DNA of 64,000 nucleotides from NCBI RefSeq assembly GCF_000091305.1, contig NC_013929.1, positions 1,426,001 to 1,490,000 of the forward strand. Direction: 5' to 3'. Both the position numbers and the translations under genes were made by a program. Under the pieces are notes generated by a model. It was not told where the DNA came from and did not search any database. It was given only the letters and a program-made list of their open reading frames with translations. The stretch comes from Streptomyces scabiei 87.22. Its GTDB lineage: Bacteria > Actinomycetota > Actinomycetes > Streptomycetales > Streptomycetaceae. Positions 52,118 to 61,309 of the stretch are shown here, piece by piece; within the stretch, counting starts at the first letter, position 1; every line of letters starts with the position of its first letter.

Positions 52118-53758
52118 TCAGCTCTCCGTCACCTTGCCCGCCTCCACCTCCAGGCGCCTGGTGACCCTGACCGCGTCCAGCATCCGGCGGTCGTGGGTCA
52201 CCAGGAGCAGCGTGCCCTCGTAGGCGTCCAGGGCGGACTCCAGCTGCTCGATGGCGGGCAGGTCCAGGTGGTTCGTGGGCTCGTCGAGGATCAGCAGGTT
52301 GACGCCCCGGCCCTGGAGGAGCGCGAGGGCGGCGCGGGTGCGTTCGCCCGGCGAGAGGGTCACCGCCGGACGCAGGACGTGGGCCGCCTTGAGGCCGAAC
52401 TTGGCCAGCAGCGTGCGCACCTCGGCGGGTTCCGTGTCGGGGACGGCCGCGCAGAAGGCGTCGAGCAGGGACTCGGGGCCGTGGAACAGCCCTCGCGCCT
52501 GGTCGACCTCGCCCACCAGGACGCCCGAGCCGAGGGTGGCCTGTCCCGAGTCCAGCGGGACGCGGCCGAGCAGCGCGCCCAGCAGCGTCGACTTGCCGGC
52601 GCCGTTCGCGCCCGTGATGGCGATGCGGTCGGCCCAGTCGATCTGCAGCGACACCGGGCCGAAGGCGAAGTCGCCGCGCCGCACCTCGGCGTCGCGCATC
52701 GTGGCGACCACGGCGCCGGAGCGCGGGGCCGCCGCGATCTCCATGCGCAGTTCCCACTCCTTGCGCGGCTCCTCGACGACGTCCAGCCGTTCGATCATGC
52801 GCTGGGTCTGCCGGGCCTTCGCGGCCTGCTTCTCGCTCGCCTCGCTGCGGAACTTGCGGCCGATCTTGTCGTTGTCGTTGTTCGCCTTGCGCCGGGCGTT
52901 CTTGACGCCCTTGTCCATCCAGGAGCGCTGCATCTGGGCGCGGTCCTGGAGCGCGGCCTTCTTGTCGGAGTACTCCTCGTAGTCGTCGCGGGCGTGTCGG
53001 CGGGCGGTCTCCCGCTCCTCCAGATACGCCTCGTATCCGCCGCCGTAGAGGTTGATCCGGTTCTGGGCCAGGTCGAGTTCGAGGACCTTGGTGACGGTGC
53101 GGGTGAGGAACTCGCGGTCGTGGCTGACGACGACGGTGCCGGCGCGCAGGCCGGACACGAAGCGTTCGAGCCGTTCCAGGCCGTCCAGGTCGAGGTCGTT
53201 GGTGGGCTCGTCGAGGAGGAAGACGTCGTAGCGGGAGAGGAGGAGCGAGGCGAGTCCGGCGCGGGCGGCCTGCCCGCCGGAGAGACCGGTCATCGGCTGG
53301 TCCAGGCCGACGCCGAGGCCGAGGGAGGCGGTGACCTCCTCCGCCCGCTCGTCCAGGTCGGCGCCGCCCAGGTCGAGCCAGCGCTCCAGGCTCACCGAGT
53401 ACGCGTCGTCGGCGCCGGGCGCGCCGTCCACGAGGGCCTGGGTGGCCTCGTCCATCACGCGCTGGGCCTCGGCCACGCCCGTGCGCCGGGCGAGGAACTC
53501 GCGTACGCTCTCGCCCTCCCGGCGCTCCGGCTCCTGCGGCAGGTGGCCGACGGTCGCCGTGGGCGGGGACAGCCGCAGCTCGCCCTCCTCCGGCGGGAGC
53601 AGCCCGGCGAGCAGCCTGAGCAGCGTGGACTTGCCCGCGCCATTGGCACCGACCAGCCCGATCACATCGCCGGGGGCGACGACGAGGTCGAGCCCGGAGA
53701 AGAGGGAGCGGTCGCCGTGGCCGGCGGCGAGGTTCTTGACGACGAGGGTGGCGGTCAC
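52118..53758 (-). CDS. ABC-F family ATPase
   Basis: A 546-aa soluble protein with two ABC domains: Walker A GANGAGKST twice (about residues 38 and 376), signatures LSGGQAARAGLA and LSPGERTRAALA, and Walker B LLDEPTNDLD and ILDEPTNHLD. They are joined by a charged linker (YSDKKAALQDRAQMQRSWMD ... RRKANNDNDKIGRK) that would reach the ribosomal P-site region. No membrane domain. Either translational regulation or antibiotic target protection; a resistance role is not shown. GTG start is probably leaderless behind TTAGGAT. Confidence 0.93.
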   Translation of the reverse strand: MTATLVVKNLAAGHGDRSLFSGLDLVVAPGDVIGLVGANGAGKSTLLRLLAGLLPPEEGELRLSPPTATVGHLPQEPERREGESVREFLARRTGVAEAQRVMDEATQALVDGAPGADDAYSVSLERWLDLGGADLDERAEEVTASLGLGVGLDQPMTGLSGGQAARAGLASLLLSRYDVFLLDEPTNDLDLDGLERLERFVSGLRAGTVVVSHDREFLTRTVTKVLELDLAQNRINLYGGGYEAYLEERETARRHARDDYEEYSDKKAALQDRAQMQRSWMDKGVKNARRKANNDNDKIGRKFRSEASEKQAAKARQTQRMIERLDVVEEPRKEWELRMEIAAAPRSGAVVATMRDAEVRRGDFAFGPVSLQIDWADRIAITGANGAGKSTLLGALLGRVPLDSGQATLGSGVLVGEVDQARGLFHGPESLLDAFCAAVPDTEPAEVRTLLAKFGLKAAHVLRPAVTLSPGERTRAALALLQGRGVNLLILDEPTNHLDLPAIEQLESALDAYEGTLLLVTHDRRMLDAVRVTRRLEVEAGKVTES

Positions 53759-53831
53759 AGGGGGCGATCCTAACGACAGGAGGGCGGGACCTCCCAGCCG
53801 CCTCGGGGGCGGGGCCGCCGCCCGTGGGCCC

Positions 53832-54860
53832 TCATCGCGCCATCGGTTCCACGAGGACCGTTCCCGCGGTGCGGGCGACGATGAACGATTCCCCCTTCAC
53901 GGCCTTGGGGTCCAGGCCGATGCGGTGCCGGCCGGCCGGGAGGATCCCGTCGAAGAAGCGATAGGTGTGGGGGCGGTACAGCCGGTCCAGGCGGTAGGCG
54001 GTGAGCTCCACCCGGCAGGTGGAGGTGATCTCGATGCCGGCCTGCCCTCCGGCGGCGACGAGACGGGTCAGGCGGCGCTGCTGCTCGGGGCTGCGGTCGA
54101 GGGCGTGTTCGATCTGGGCGACGAGCAGCGGAATGATCGGGGCCAGTCCGTCGACGTAGGCGACCGTGACCCCCGCGCGGTCGAAGGCCAGCCGTACGGC
54201 GGCGCGGTCCGCCTCACGGACGGCCCGGCCGAAGACCACCGCCCCGTAGGCGCGCAGTTCCTCGTCGGGCACGCCGGTGGCGTCCTGCGCCAGATCGGTG
54301 CCGATGCCGATGGCCCGCAGCGCGGCGGCGAGCCGGGCGAGGACGGCGACCCGGGCACCGATGAGGAGGACCCGGCGGCGGGCCGAGGGCTCGGCGGCGG
54401 ACCGCGACAGCAGGGACCGCAACGCGCCGCGGTACTCGGGGCCGTGGAACAGGAAGGGGCCGATGCCCGTGTAGCCGTTGCGTTCGAGGTCGGCCACCTC
54501 CCCCGTCTGCCAGGCGAAGTCCCGCCAGACGACGTCCTCGCCGGCCCGCTCTATGACCGCGGTCACGGCTCCGCAGCCGAGGTCGGCGCATTCGGGGCAG
54601 CCGTAGATGACGTGACGGCCGTCCGTCAGGGGGGCGTCGGCCTCCAGGAGCAGGCCGTGCACCTGGGCGGTGAAGATCGAGGGCGGCACGTCGGAGGCGA
54701 GGGGGGAGACGGCGTCGAGGTCGGAGAGCTGGAACAGCAGCGGGCGCCCGTCGACGATGAAGTCCACGAAATCCCGGTGCACTTGGTAGTCACCGTTGGC
54801 GAGGACGCCACCGGCTCGCATCGCCGGTGCCAGGCCGAAGGTCGCGTACTCGGCAGACAT
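53832..54860 (-). CDS. uncharacterised protein divergent from the amino acid oxidase
   Basis: A 342-aa protein I cannot assign. Residues ~1-140 include FDLAP-like start (YATFGLAPAMRAGGVLANG), VDFIVDGRPLLFQLSDLDAV and a possible metal site YGCPECADLGCGAVTA (three Cys). About 158-240 looks like a small Rossmann/receiver-like domain (RRVLLIGARVAVLARLAAALRAIG ... AVVFGRA). The C-terminus is beta-rich (YRLDRLYRPHTYRFFDGILPAGRHRIGLD). The oxidoreductase label often given to such proteins is unsupported here. Divergent promoter shared with the DAAO-like gene. Confidence 0.7.
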   Translation of the reverse strand: MSAEYATFGLAPAMRAGGVLANGDYQVHRDFVDFIVDGRPLLFQLSDLDAVSPLASDVPPSIFTAQVHGLLLEADAPLTDGRHVIYGCPECADLGCGAVTAVIERAGEDVVWRDFAWQTGEVADLERNGYTGIGPFLFHGPEYRGALRSLLSRSAAEPSARRRVLLIGARVAVLARLAAALRAIGIGTDLAQDATGVPDEELRAYGAVVFGRAVREADRAAVRLAFDRAGVTVAYVDGLAPIIPLLVAQIEHALDRSPEQQRRLTRLVAAGGQAGIEITSTCRVELTAYRLDRLYRPHTYRFFDGILPAGRHRIGLDPKAVKGESFIVARTAGTVLVEPMAR

Positions 54861-54926
54861 GGTGTGAGTATCCCCACAAAGCGATACTTGTGCGCACGGC
54901 GGACCATATTCCGTTAACGTCCCCGC

Positions 54927-55877
54927 GTGACCCATGAATCGAACAGCGAGGTGATCGTGGTCGGCGGCGGGGTCGTCGGTCTCACGACGGCCGTCGTCCT
55001 GGCGGAGGCCGGCGGGCGGGTCCGGATCCGGACGCGGGAGCCCGCGGAGCTGACGACGTCCGCCGTGGCGGGCGGACTCTGGTGGCCCTATCGGATCGAG
55101 CCGGAGGAACTGGTCGGCGCGTGGGCGCTCACCACCCTGGCCGTCTACGAGGAGCTGGCGGCCCGGTCCGACGAGACGGGCGTACGCATGGTCGAGGGCG
55201 TACACGGCGGGACCCGGCTGGACGGACTGGGGGCATGGGCCTCCCGGGTGGCCGGGCTGCGGGCGGCGACGGCCGGTGAGTACCCGGGCGTCGGGCTGTG
55301 GGCGCGGCTGCCGCTGGTCGACATGCCGGTCCATCTGCGGTGGCTGCGCGAGCGGTTCGTCGCGGCGGGCGGCGTGGTGGAGTCCCGTACGGTCACGGAT
55401 CTCGCGGCGGTCGACGCGCCGGTCGTCGTCAACTGCACCGGGCTGGGCGCACGGGAGCTGGTGCCGGACCCCTCCGTACGGCCGGTGCGGGGGCAGTTGG
55501 TCGTGGTGGAGAACCCCGGTGTCACCACCTGGCTCACCTCGGTCGAACACTCCGGGTCGAAGAGCACGTACTTCATCCCGCAGCCGGACCGTCTGATCCT
55601 CGGCGGCACGGCGGAGGAGGACGCCTGGTCCCTGACTCCGGACCCGGTGGCGGCGGAGGAGATCGTGCGGCGGTGTGCGGCGATCCGGCCCGAGATCGCG
55701 GGGGCAAGGATCATCGAGCACAAGGTGGGGCTGCGGCCCACCCGCCCGGCCGTGCGGCTGGAGCGCGAGGTGCTGCCGGGCGGGCGGGTGCTGGTGCACA
55801 ACTACGGTCATGGCGGGGCGGGGGTCACGGTGGCGTGGGGGTGCGCACGGGAGGCGGCACGCCTCGCCTCCGGGTGA
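54927..55877 (+). CDS. FAD-dependent D-amino-acid-oxidase-like enzyme
   Basis: A 316-aa DAO-fold flavoenzyme. VVGGGVVGLTTAVVLAEAG binds FAD; TTSAVAGGLWWPYRIEP, VNCTGLGARELVPD, VRGQLVVVEN and the C-terminal VHNYGHGGAGVTVAWG match D-amino acid oxidase. Key substrate Arg is probably in VGLRPTRPAVRLER. It oxidises D-amino acids to 2-oxo acids and H2O2, perhaps recycling D-Ala/D-Asp. GTG start preceded at ~8 nt by TTAACGT, so probably leaderless. Confidence 0.92.
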   Translation: MTHESNSEVIVVGGGVVGLTTAVVLAEAGGRVRIRTREPAELTTSAVAGGLWWPYRIEPEELVGAWALTTLAVYEELAARSDETGVRMVEGVHGGTRLDGLGAWASRVAGLRAATAGEYPGVGLWARLPLVDMPVHLRWLRERFVAAGGVVESRTVTDLAAVDAPVVVNCTGLGARELVPDPSVRPVRGQLVVVENPGVTTWLTSVEHSGSKSTYFIPQPDRLILGGTAEEDAWSLTPDPVAAEEIVRRCAAIRPEIAGARIIEHKVGLRPTRPAVRLEREVLPGGRVLVHNYGHGGAGVTVAWGCAREAARLASG

Positions 55878-55946
55878 CCGGCCCGGGCGCGGGCGCGCCG
55901 CGCGGGCGGCCGCGATCCGTTCGCGTCCGCCCGCGCCCCGCCCTTC

Positions 55947-57671
55947 TCAGGGGGCCCGGTGGCCGATCGGGTCGCCCTCGATCTCCGTTCCCTGCCCCGG
56001 GCCGACCCTGATCTCGAACTCCCCGTCGTAGCGCTTGTGGCCCTCGATGACCGCGAGCTCGACCGCCTCGGAGGCCATCTCCTCGCGGACGATCACCGAG
56101 TCCCGGCGCAGGTCGCGCATGAGCGCGACACACATGCCGATCATGACGAGGACGAACGGGGCCGCGGCCAGGATCGTCAGGTTCTGCAGGCCCGTGAGCG
56201 CGTCGCCCTGGCCGCTTCCGACCAGGAGCATGATCGCGGCGACGGCGCCGGTGAGGGCACCCCAGAAGACGACGACGAAACGGCCGGGTTCGAGCGCTCC
56301 GCGCTGGGAGAGCGTGCCCATGACGATCGAGGCGGCGTCGGCGCCGGAGACGAAGAAGATACCGACGAGGATCATCACGAGCAGACTGGAGACCGTGGCG
56401 GCGGGGAACTCGTGGAGGACCGCGAAGAGCTGGCCCTCCGGCGTGGCCTTGTCACCGAGCCGCCCCTGCTCCTGGAGCTTCATCGCCGTACCGCCGAAGA
56501 CGGCGAACCAGACGAGACTGACCGTGCTGGGGACGAGGATGACGCCGCCGATGAACTGGCGGATGGTGCGGCCGCGGCTGATCCGGGCGATGAACATGCC
56601 GACGAAGGGCGTCCAGGAGATCCACCACGCCCAGTAGAAGACGGTCCAGCTGCCGAGCCAGTCGGCCACGCCCTGGCCGCCGGACGCCTCGGTGCGGCCC
56701 GCCATCTGGGCGAGGTCGCCCAGGTAGGCGAAGGCCGAGGTGGGCAGCAGGTCGAGGACGAGGATGGTCGGGCCGGCGACGAAGACGAAGACCGCCAGCA
56801 GCAGCGCCAGCACCATGTTCGTGTTGGAGAGCCACTGGATGCCCTTCTCCACACCGGACACGGCGGAGGCGACGAAGGCCAGGGTGAGGACCGCGATGAT
56901 GCCGACGAGCAGGCCGGTGCCCACCTTGTCCATCCAGTTCAGCTCCTTGAAGCCGGAGCCGATCTGGAGGGCGCCGAGGCCGAGGGAGGCCGCCGAGCCG
57001 AAGATCGTGGCGACGATCGCGAGGATGTCGATGACCCGGCCGACCGTGCCGTTCGCGTGCTTCTCGCCGATCAGCGGGGTGAAGACGGCGCTGATGGTCT
57101 GGCGGCGCCGCTTGCGGAAGGTGCTGTAGGCGATGGCCAGGCCGACCACCGCGTAGATCGCCCAGGGATGCAGCGTCCAGTGGAAGAGGGTGGTCGCCAT
57201 CGCCGTTTCCATGCGCTCGCCGGAGCCCCCGGGGTTCGTGCCCGGCGGCGGCGAGGTGTAGTGGGCGAGGGGCTCGCTCACGCCGTAGAACATCAGACCG
57301 ATGCCCATGCCGGCGCTGAACATCATGGCGACCCAGGAGACCGTGCGGAACTCGGGCTTCTCGCCCTCGACCCCCAGGTGGATACGGCCGTAGCGGCTGA
57401 CCGCGAGCCACAGGGCGAAGATCACGAAACAGGAGGCGGCCAGCATGAAGGCCCAGCCACCGTTGTGGATCAGTCCGCTCAGCATCTTGCCGCTGACGGT
57501 TTCGAGCGAGTCGGTCCAGATGGCGCCCCAGAGGACGAAGGCCAGGGTGAGTGCCGCCGTCACGCCGAACACGACGCGGTCCGTACCTGGCCGCCCGCCG
57601 CCGGAGAGGCCCGCTTCCGAGCCCGGAAGCGCGCCTCCCCCGTGGTGGGTGGTGTGTTGGTCGTGCGTCAC
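55947..57671 (-). CDS. BCCT-family betaine/choline/carnitine transporter
   Basis: A 574-aa membrane protein with about 12 helices. BCCT signature region around TVFYWAWWISWTPFVGMFIARISRGRT and the glycine-rich AGMGIGLMFYGVSEPLAHY. C-terminal ~70 residues are acidic and cytosolic (VELAVIEGHKRYDGEFEIRVG), as in osmosensing members. It imports compatible solutes, driven by Na+ or H+. GTG start behind GAAAGG. An imperfect GC hairpin in 55878-55946 may end this and the converging oxidase gene. Confidence 0.94.
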   Translation of the reverse strand: MTHDQHTTHHGGGALPGSEAGLSGGGRPGTDRVVFGVTAALTLAFVLWGAIWTDSLETVSGKMLSGLIHNGGWAFMLAASCFVIFALWLAVSRYGRIHLGVEGEKPEFRTVSWVAMMFSAGMGIGLMFYGVSEPLAHYTSPPPGTNPGGSGERMETAMATTLFHWTLHPWAIYAVVGLAIAYSTFRKRRRQTISAVFTPLIGEKHANGTVGRVIDILAIVATIFGSAASLGLGALQIGSGFKELNWMDKVGTGLLVGIIAVLTLAFVASAVSGVEKGIQWLSNTNMVLALLLAVFVFVAGPTILVLDLLPTSAFAYLGDLAQMAGRTEASGGQGVADWLGSWTVFYWAWWISWTPFVGMFIARISRGRTIRQFIGGVILVPSTVSLVWFAVFGGTAMKLQEQGRLGDKATPEGQLFAVLHEFPAATVSSLLVMILVGIFFVSGADAASIVMGTLSQRGALEPGRFVVVFWGALTGAVAAIMLLVGSGQGDALTGLQNLTILAAAPFVLVMIGMCVALMRDLRRDSVIVREEMASEAVELAVIEGHKRYDGEFEIRVGPGQGTEIEGDPIGHRAP

Positions 57672-57754
57672 AGGTGGAACCTTTCAAGAGTGGCTGGAAC
57701 TGAACCTCTCCTGCCCAGGAACGCCTATCACATGTGACCTCGACCCTTTCTGTT

Positions 57755-58075
57755 TCAACCGGTCGTGTCGGGCACTCCCTCCGTCAGGCGGTACGGCGCG
57801 CTCTCGTCGAGCAGCAGCGGCACGAGCGCACTGCCGCCGGCGCCGTCGCCGCCGGGGCGTACGCGGACGGCGTGCAGGGCCGGCTCATCGGTGCCGTCCT
57901 CGTACTGTTGTGCGGTGGGGCGGTAGCCGCAGAAAGTAGGCCCCTGGCCCCGGCGGCCGAGGCCACAGCGAACGGGGCCCGCTACAGGGCCCGGGTCCGC
58001 ACGGTCCGCGGTCGTCGTACTCGCCGCGCTGGCGGCGGTCGTCGAGGACAACCAGAAACGCCGCCCCGACCACAC
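57755..58075 (-). CDS. 106-aa hypothetical protein between rbsD and the BCCT gene
   Basis: GTG start with a strong GGAGGGCGGAGG upstream. The C-terminal half (YRPTAQQYEDGTDEPALHAV, GGSALVPLLLDESAPYRLTE) has about 90 % G/C at third positions and a natural composition, so it is coding. The N-terminal half (SSTTAASAASTTTADRAD) is Ser/Thr/Ala-rich and less convincing; a second frame there also looks coding (GTG overlapping the rbsD stop), so a frameshift is possible. No family recognised. Confidence 0.45.
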   Translation of the reverse strand: MWSGRRFWLSSTTAASAASTTTADRADPGPVAGPVRCGLGRRGQGPTFCGYRPTAQQYEDGTDEPALHAVRVRPGGDGAGGSALVPLLLDESAPYRLTEGVPDTTG

Positions 58076-58120
58076 GGTCCTCCGCCCTCCAGGTCCGGCC
58101 GCCCGTCACGCGGGCGGTGG

Positions 58121-58516
58121 TCACGGGGTGAAGGGGACCCCCGCACGGAGGAGCACGTTGGCGTAGAAGGTGTCCTCGCCCGTCCGTACGGCGAACTTGA
58201 CGTCCCGGACCCTGGCCTTGAACTCGTCGTGGTCGATGGGTTCGGGGTCGAGTCCGAAGGAGCGCAGGCCGGTGTGGACGGCGGGGTTGACCTCGCGGAT
58301 CTTGTCGGTCACCCAGCTGTGCTCGACGACGATCTCGTCGAGCACGGTCTGGACGACGTCCAGGAACGGGGCTTGGCCGTACCGGTAGCCGAGATCCACG
58401 ACGGGGGTGCCGGGCGCCAGGGGGAGCCCGGCGTCGCTGATCACGAAGGTGTCGGTGTGGCGCAGACCGGCGATCAGCCCGGCCAGCCCGCTGTGGATGA
58501 TGCCGTTGCGCTGCAC
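58121..58516 (-). CDS. rbsD: D-ribose pyranase
   Basis: A 131-aa RbsD/FucU mutarotase converting beta-pyranose to furanose forms of ribose before phosphorylation. GIIHSGLAGLIAGLRHTDTFVISDAGLP with His near residue 20 and the C-terminal FYANVLLRAGV (Tyr/Asn) are diagnostic. GTG start behind AAAGGAC, 4 nt after rbsK. Last gene of the ribose operon. Confidence 0.93.
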   Translation of the reverse strand: MQRNGIIHSGLAGLIAGLRHTDTFVISDAGLPLAPGTPVVDLGYRYGQAPFLDVVQTVLDEIVVEHSWVTDKIREVNPAVHTGLRSFGLDPEPIDHDEFKARVRDVKFAVRTGEDTFYANVLLRAGVPFTP

Positions 58517-58520
58517 GGGT

Positions 58521-59498
58521 TCAGTCCTTTTCGATAGGGGGTGTGGTGGCGGCGAGGGCGCGCAGCGTGGCCAGGTCGGCGTACTGCTGGGGCGCGCCGG
58601 AGACCCGTACGGCCATGGAGCCCGCGGCGATGCCCAGGCGGGCGGCGTCCAGGAGCGAGTCACCGGCGGCGAGCCGGGCGGCGAGCACCCCGGCGAAGGC
58701 GTCACCGGCGCCCGTGGTGTCCACGACGGTCGCGGGGACGGCCCGGAGCGCGGTGGAGACGCCGTCGGCGTCGGTGACGACCGCGCCCGCCTCGCCCAGG
58801 GTGGTGACCACGGCTTTGGCGCCCCGGGCGCGCAGCGCGTCGTGCGCCCTGCGTAGGGCCGCGGTCTCCGGCGCACCCTCCACCTCCTCCGCCGCATCCG
58901 TCGCCGACCGGCCTGACACCACCGCCTGTTCGTGCTCGTTCACGATGAGCACGTCACAGCGGGCGATCAGGTCGTCGGGGAGTTCGGCGGCGGGGGCGGC
59001 GTTGAGGAGGAACCGCCCCCGGCAGGCGTCCGCCGCGCGGCGGACGACATCCAAGGGGATCTCCAACTGGGCCAGTACAACGGACGCTTGAGCCCCGAGC
59101 CCCTCGGTGGGGTCGCCCTCGGACGGCCACTGGTGGTTGGCGCCGGCGACCACCACGATGGTGTTGTCCCCCGCCGCCGTGGTGATCCACGCGGTACCGG
59201 TCTCGGCACCGGACACCGCGGTCACCGCGTCGACGTCCACTCCGCCGGCGACCAGCCGGGCACGGGCCCGGTCCGCCTCGGCGTCCTCGCCCACCCGGGC
59301 GATCATCGCCGTACGAACACCTCCGGAGGCCGCCGCGGCCGCCTGGTTGGCGCCCTTGCCGCCGAGGGTGACGTACGCGGTACGGCCGAGGACGGTCTCG
59401 CCGGGGGAAGGGAAGGCGTCGGCGACGACGACGTGGTCGATGTTCACCGAGCCGATCACCACGACCTGGGGTGACACACCCGGCACGGCCTCAGGCAT
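58521..59498 (-). CDS. rbsK: ribokinase
   Basis: A 325-aa PfkB-family kinase, ribose to ribose-5-phosphate. Signature 1 LGGKGANQAAAAA near residue 46, signature 2 DTTGAGDAFAGVLAARLAAG near 265 with catalytic Asp; N-terminal VIGSVNIDHVV is typical of ribokinase. Overlaps the ATPase gene by 8 nt, so coupled with it. Confidence 0.94.
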   Translation of the reverse strand: MPEAVPGVSPQVVVIGSVNIDHVVVADAFPSPGETVLGRTAYVTLGGKGANQAAAAASGGVRTAMIARVGEDAEADRARARLVAGGVDVDAVTAVSGAETGTAWITTAAGDNTIVVVAGANHQWPSEGDPTEGLGAQASVVLAQLEIPLDVVRRAADACRGRFLLNAAPAAELPDDLIARCDVLIVNEHEQAVVSGRSATDAAEEVEGAPETAALRRAHDALRARGAKAVVTTLGEAGAVVTDADGVSTALRAVPATVVDTTGAGDAFAGVLAARLAAGDSLLDAARLGIAAGSMAVRVSGAPQQYADLATLRALAATTPPIEKD

Positions 59499-60330
59499 GC
59501 GCGTCCCCTTGCACGGCCCCGGTGATCAGGCCCACCAGCTCGTCACCCGTGGTGGCGGAGACGGTTCGCCGCGCGGCGGTCCGGCCTCGGCGCAGTACGT
59601 ACGCGGTGTCGGCGACCCGGAGCACCTGAGCCATGTCGTGGCTGATCAGCAGCACGGTCACCGACGCCTCGCGGAGCCGGGCGATGAGCTCCTCCACGGC
59701 CGCCGTCTCCCGGACGCCCAGGGCCGCCGTCGGCTCGTCCATGATGACCAGGGTGCGACCCCAGTTGGCCGCGCGGGCGATGGCGATGCACTGCCGCTGA
59801 CCGCCCGACATCCGCCGCACGGTGGCCCGTACGTTCGGCACGTTCACGTCCAGCCGGGACAGGATGTCGCCGCTCTGGGCGATCATGGACTTCTTGTCCA
59901 GCACCCGGAACGGGCCGAAGCCGCTGGTCAGTTCGTGGTTGAGGTAGAGGTTCTGCCAGACCGTGAGGTCCTCGATGAGGCCGAGGGTCTGGTACACCGT
60001 CTCGATGCCCAACTGCCGGGCGTCGTCGGGGGAGTGGAACCGTACCTGCTCGCCCCGGAAGCGGATCTCGCCCGCGTCCTGCGGGTGCACACCGGTCAGA
60101 CAGCGCACCAGCGTGGACTTGCCCGCGCCGTTGTCGCCGAGGAGCGCGGTGACCTCGCCGGGAGCGAGCTTCAGGTCCACGCCCTGGAGCGCGTGGACCG
60201 CGCCGAAGGACTTGCGCAGCCCGGTGATCTCCACGAGCGGGGAGACGACCTGACCGGCCGAGGCGGCGCTCTGGTTGGCGGCCGGGGCGGCGGCGGATGT
60301 GCCCGTCACACGGGCCGGAGTGTCGGTCAT
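59491..60330 (-). CDS. rbsA: sugar ABC transporter ATPase, single-domain
   Basis: A 279-aa ATP-binding subunit. Walker A GDNGAGKST near residue 68, signature MSGGQRQ, Walker B LVIMDEPTAALG. Classical RbsA has two fused ATPase halves (~500 aa); here only one is present, as in FrcA-type systems, so it must dimerise. A ~30-residue Ala/Thr-rich N-terminus precedes the core. Energises ribose(-like) uptake with the next two genes; 12-nt gap to the permease. Confidence 0.92.
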   Translation of the reverse strand: MTDTPARVTGTSAAAPAANQSAASAGQVVSPLVEITGLRKSFGAVHALQGVDLKLAPGEVTALLGDNGAGKSTLVRCLTGVHPQDAGEIRFRGEQVRFHSPDDARQLGIETVYQTLGLIEDLTVWQNLYLNHELTSGFGPFRVLDKKSMIAQSGDILSRLDVNVPNVRATVRRMSGGQRQCIAIARAANWGRTLVIMDEPTAALGVRETAAVEELIARLREASVTVLLISHDMAQVLRVADTAYVLRRGRTAARRTVSATTGDELVGLITGAVQGDAHA

Positions 60331-60342
60331 GGCTGGCTTCTC

Positions 60343-61302
60343 CTACTTCTGGAACCGGGAGATGAAGGCCGCGCCGAGTACGACGGTGCCGACCGCGATG
60401 GGCTGGTAGTACTGCGAGATGCCGAGCAGGGTGAACCCGTTGATGAGGCTCTGGAGCAGCAACGCGCCGGTCACCGTGCCGAACACGGAGGCCTTCCCGC
60501 CGAACAGGCTGGACCCGCCGAGGACCACCGCCGCGATGGAGCTGAGCAGCAGGTCGGTCTGGAGGCTGGGGTCGGCGCCGCCCGTGCGGGCCACGAACAA
60601 CACGGCCGCAACCCCGCAGGCCAGCCCGGAACTCGCGTACGCGATCAGCCGGATCCGGTTGACGTGGATGCCCACACCCCGCGCGGCCTCGATGTTGCCG
60701 CCGGTCGACAGCAGATAGGTGCCGGTACGGGTGCGGTAGAGAAGGAAGCCCACCAGCGCGGCCACCACGAAGGCCAGTACCCAGAACCAGCGCACCGGAC
60801 CGATGCCGTCGATCGCCAGCGCGCGCAGGAAGTCCGAGTTCACGGGGACGGTGTTGCCGCTGGTCAGCAGCAGAGTGAGACCGCTGACCACGGAGAGCGA
60901 GCCGAGGGTGACGATGAAGTCGGTCATGTTCAGCCGGGCCACCAGCAGACCGTTGACCACGCCCACCGCCAGCCCGGCCAGCAGGGCCAGGACGATGGAG
61001 ACGGTCAGTCCCCAGCCGTTGGTGTACGCGTACCCGAGGACCGCCGCCGACCAGGGCAGGTTGGAGCCCACCGAGAGGTCGATACCGGCGACGGTGACCA
61101 CCAGCTGCTGGCCCATGGCGAGGACCAGCAGGATCGAGGCCGACACCAGCAGGTCGCTGATGTTGGACGTGGTGAGGAAGTCGGGCGTGGCGATGAAGAA
61201 GACGAGGAACACCACGCCCAGCCCGATCGGGGCGGCGTAGCGTGCCGCCGCCTCGACCGAGAAGTCCAGGCCGAAGCGGCCCGGCGCCTGAGTGTCAGCC
61301 AT
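60343..61302 (-). CDS. rbsC: sugar ABC transporter permease
   Basis: A 319-aa membrane permease of the RbsC/AraH family, about 8-10 helices. MGQQLVVTVAGIDLSVGS (Gly/Asp conserved loop) and VVLGGSSLFGGKASVFGTVTGALLLQSL are the family signatures. Forms a homodimer with the single-domain ATPase. Confidence 0.94.
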   Translation of the reverse strand: MADTQAPGRFGLDFSVEAAARYAAPIGLGVVFLVFFIATPDFLTTSNISDLLVSASILLVLAMGQQLVVTVAGIDLSVGSNLPWSAAVLGYAYTNGWGLTVSIVLALLAGLAVGVVNGLLVARLNMTDFIVTLGSLSVVSGLTLLLTSGNTVPVNSDFLRALAIDGIGPVRWFWVLAFVVAALVGFLLYRTRTGTYLLSTGGNIEAARGVGIHVNRIRLIAYASSGLACGVAAVLFVARTGGADPSLQTDLLLSSIAAVVLGGSSLFGGKASVFGTVTGALLLQSLINGFTLLGISQYYQPIAVGTVVLGAAFISRFQK

Positions 61303-61309
61303 GATCAGA

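Noticed and set aside
52118..53758. ABC exporter for antibiotics
   Set aside because: Two ATPase domains with an ABC-F linker and no membrane gene; not a transporter.
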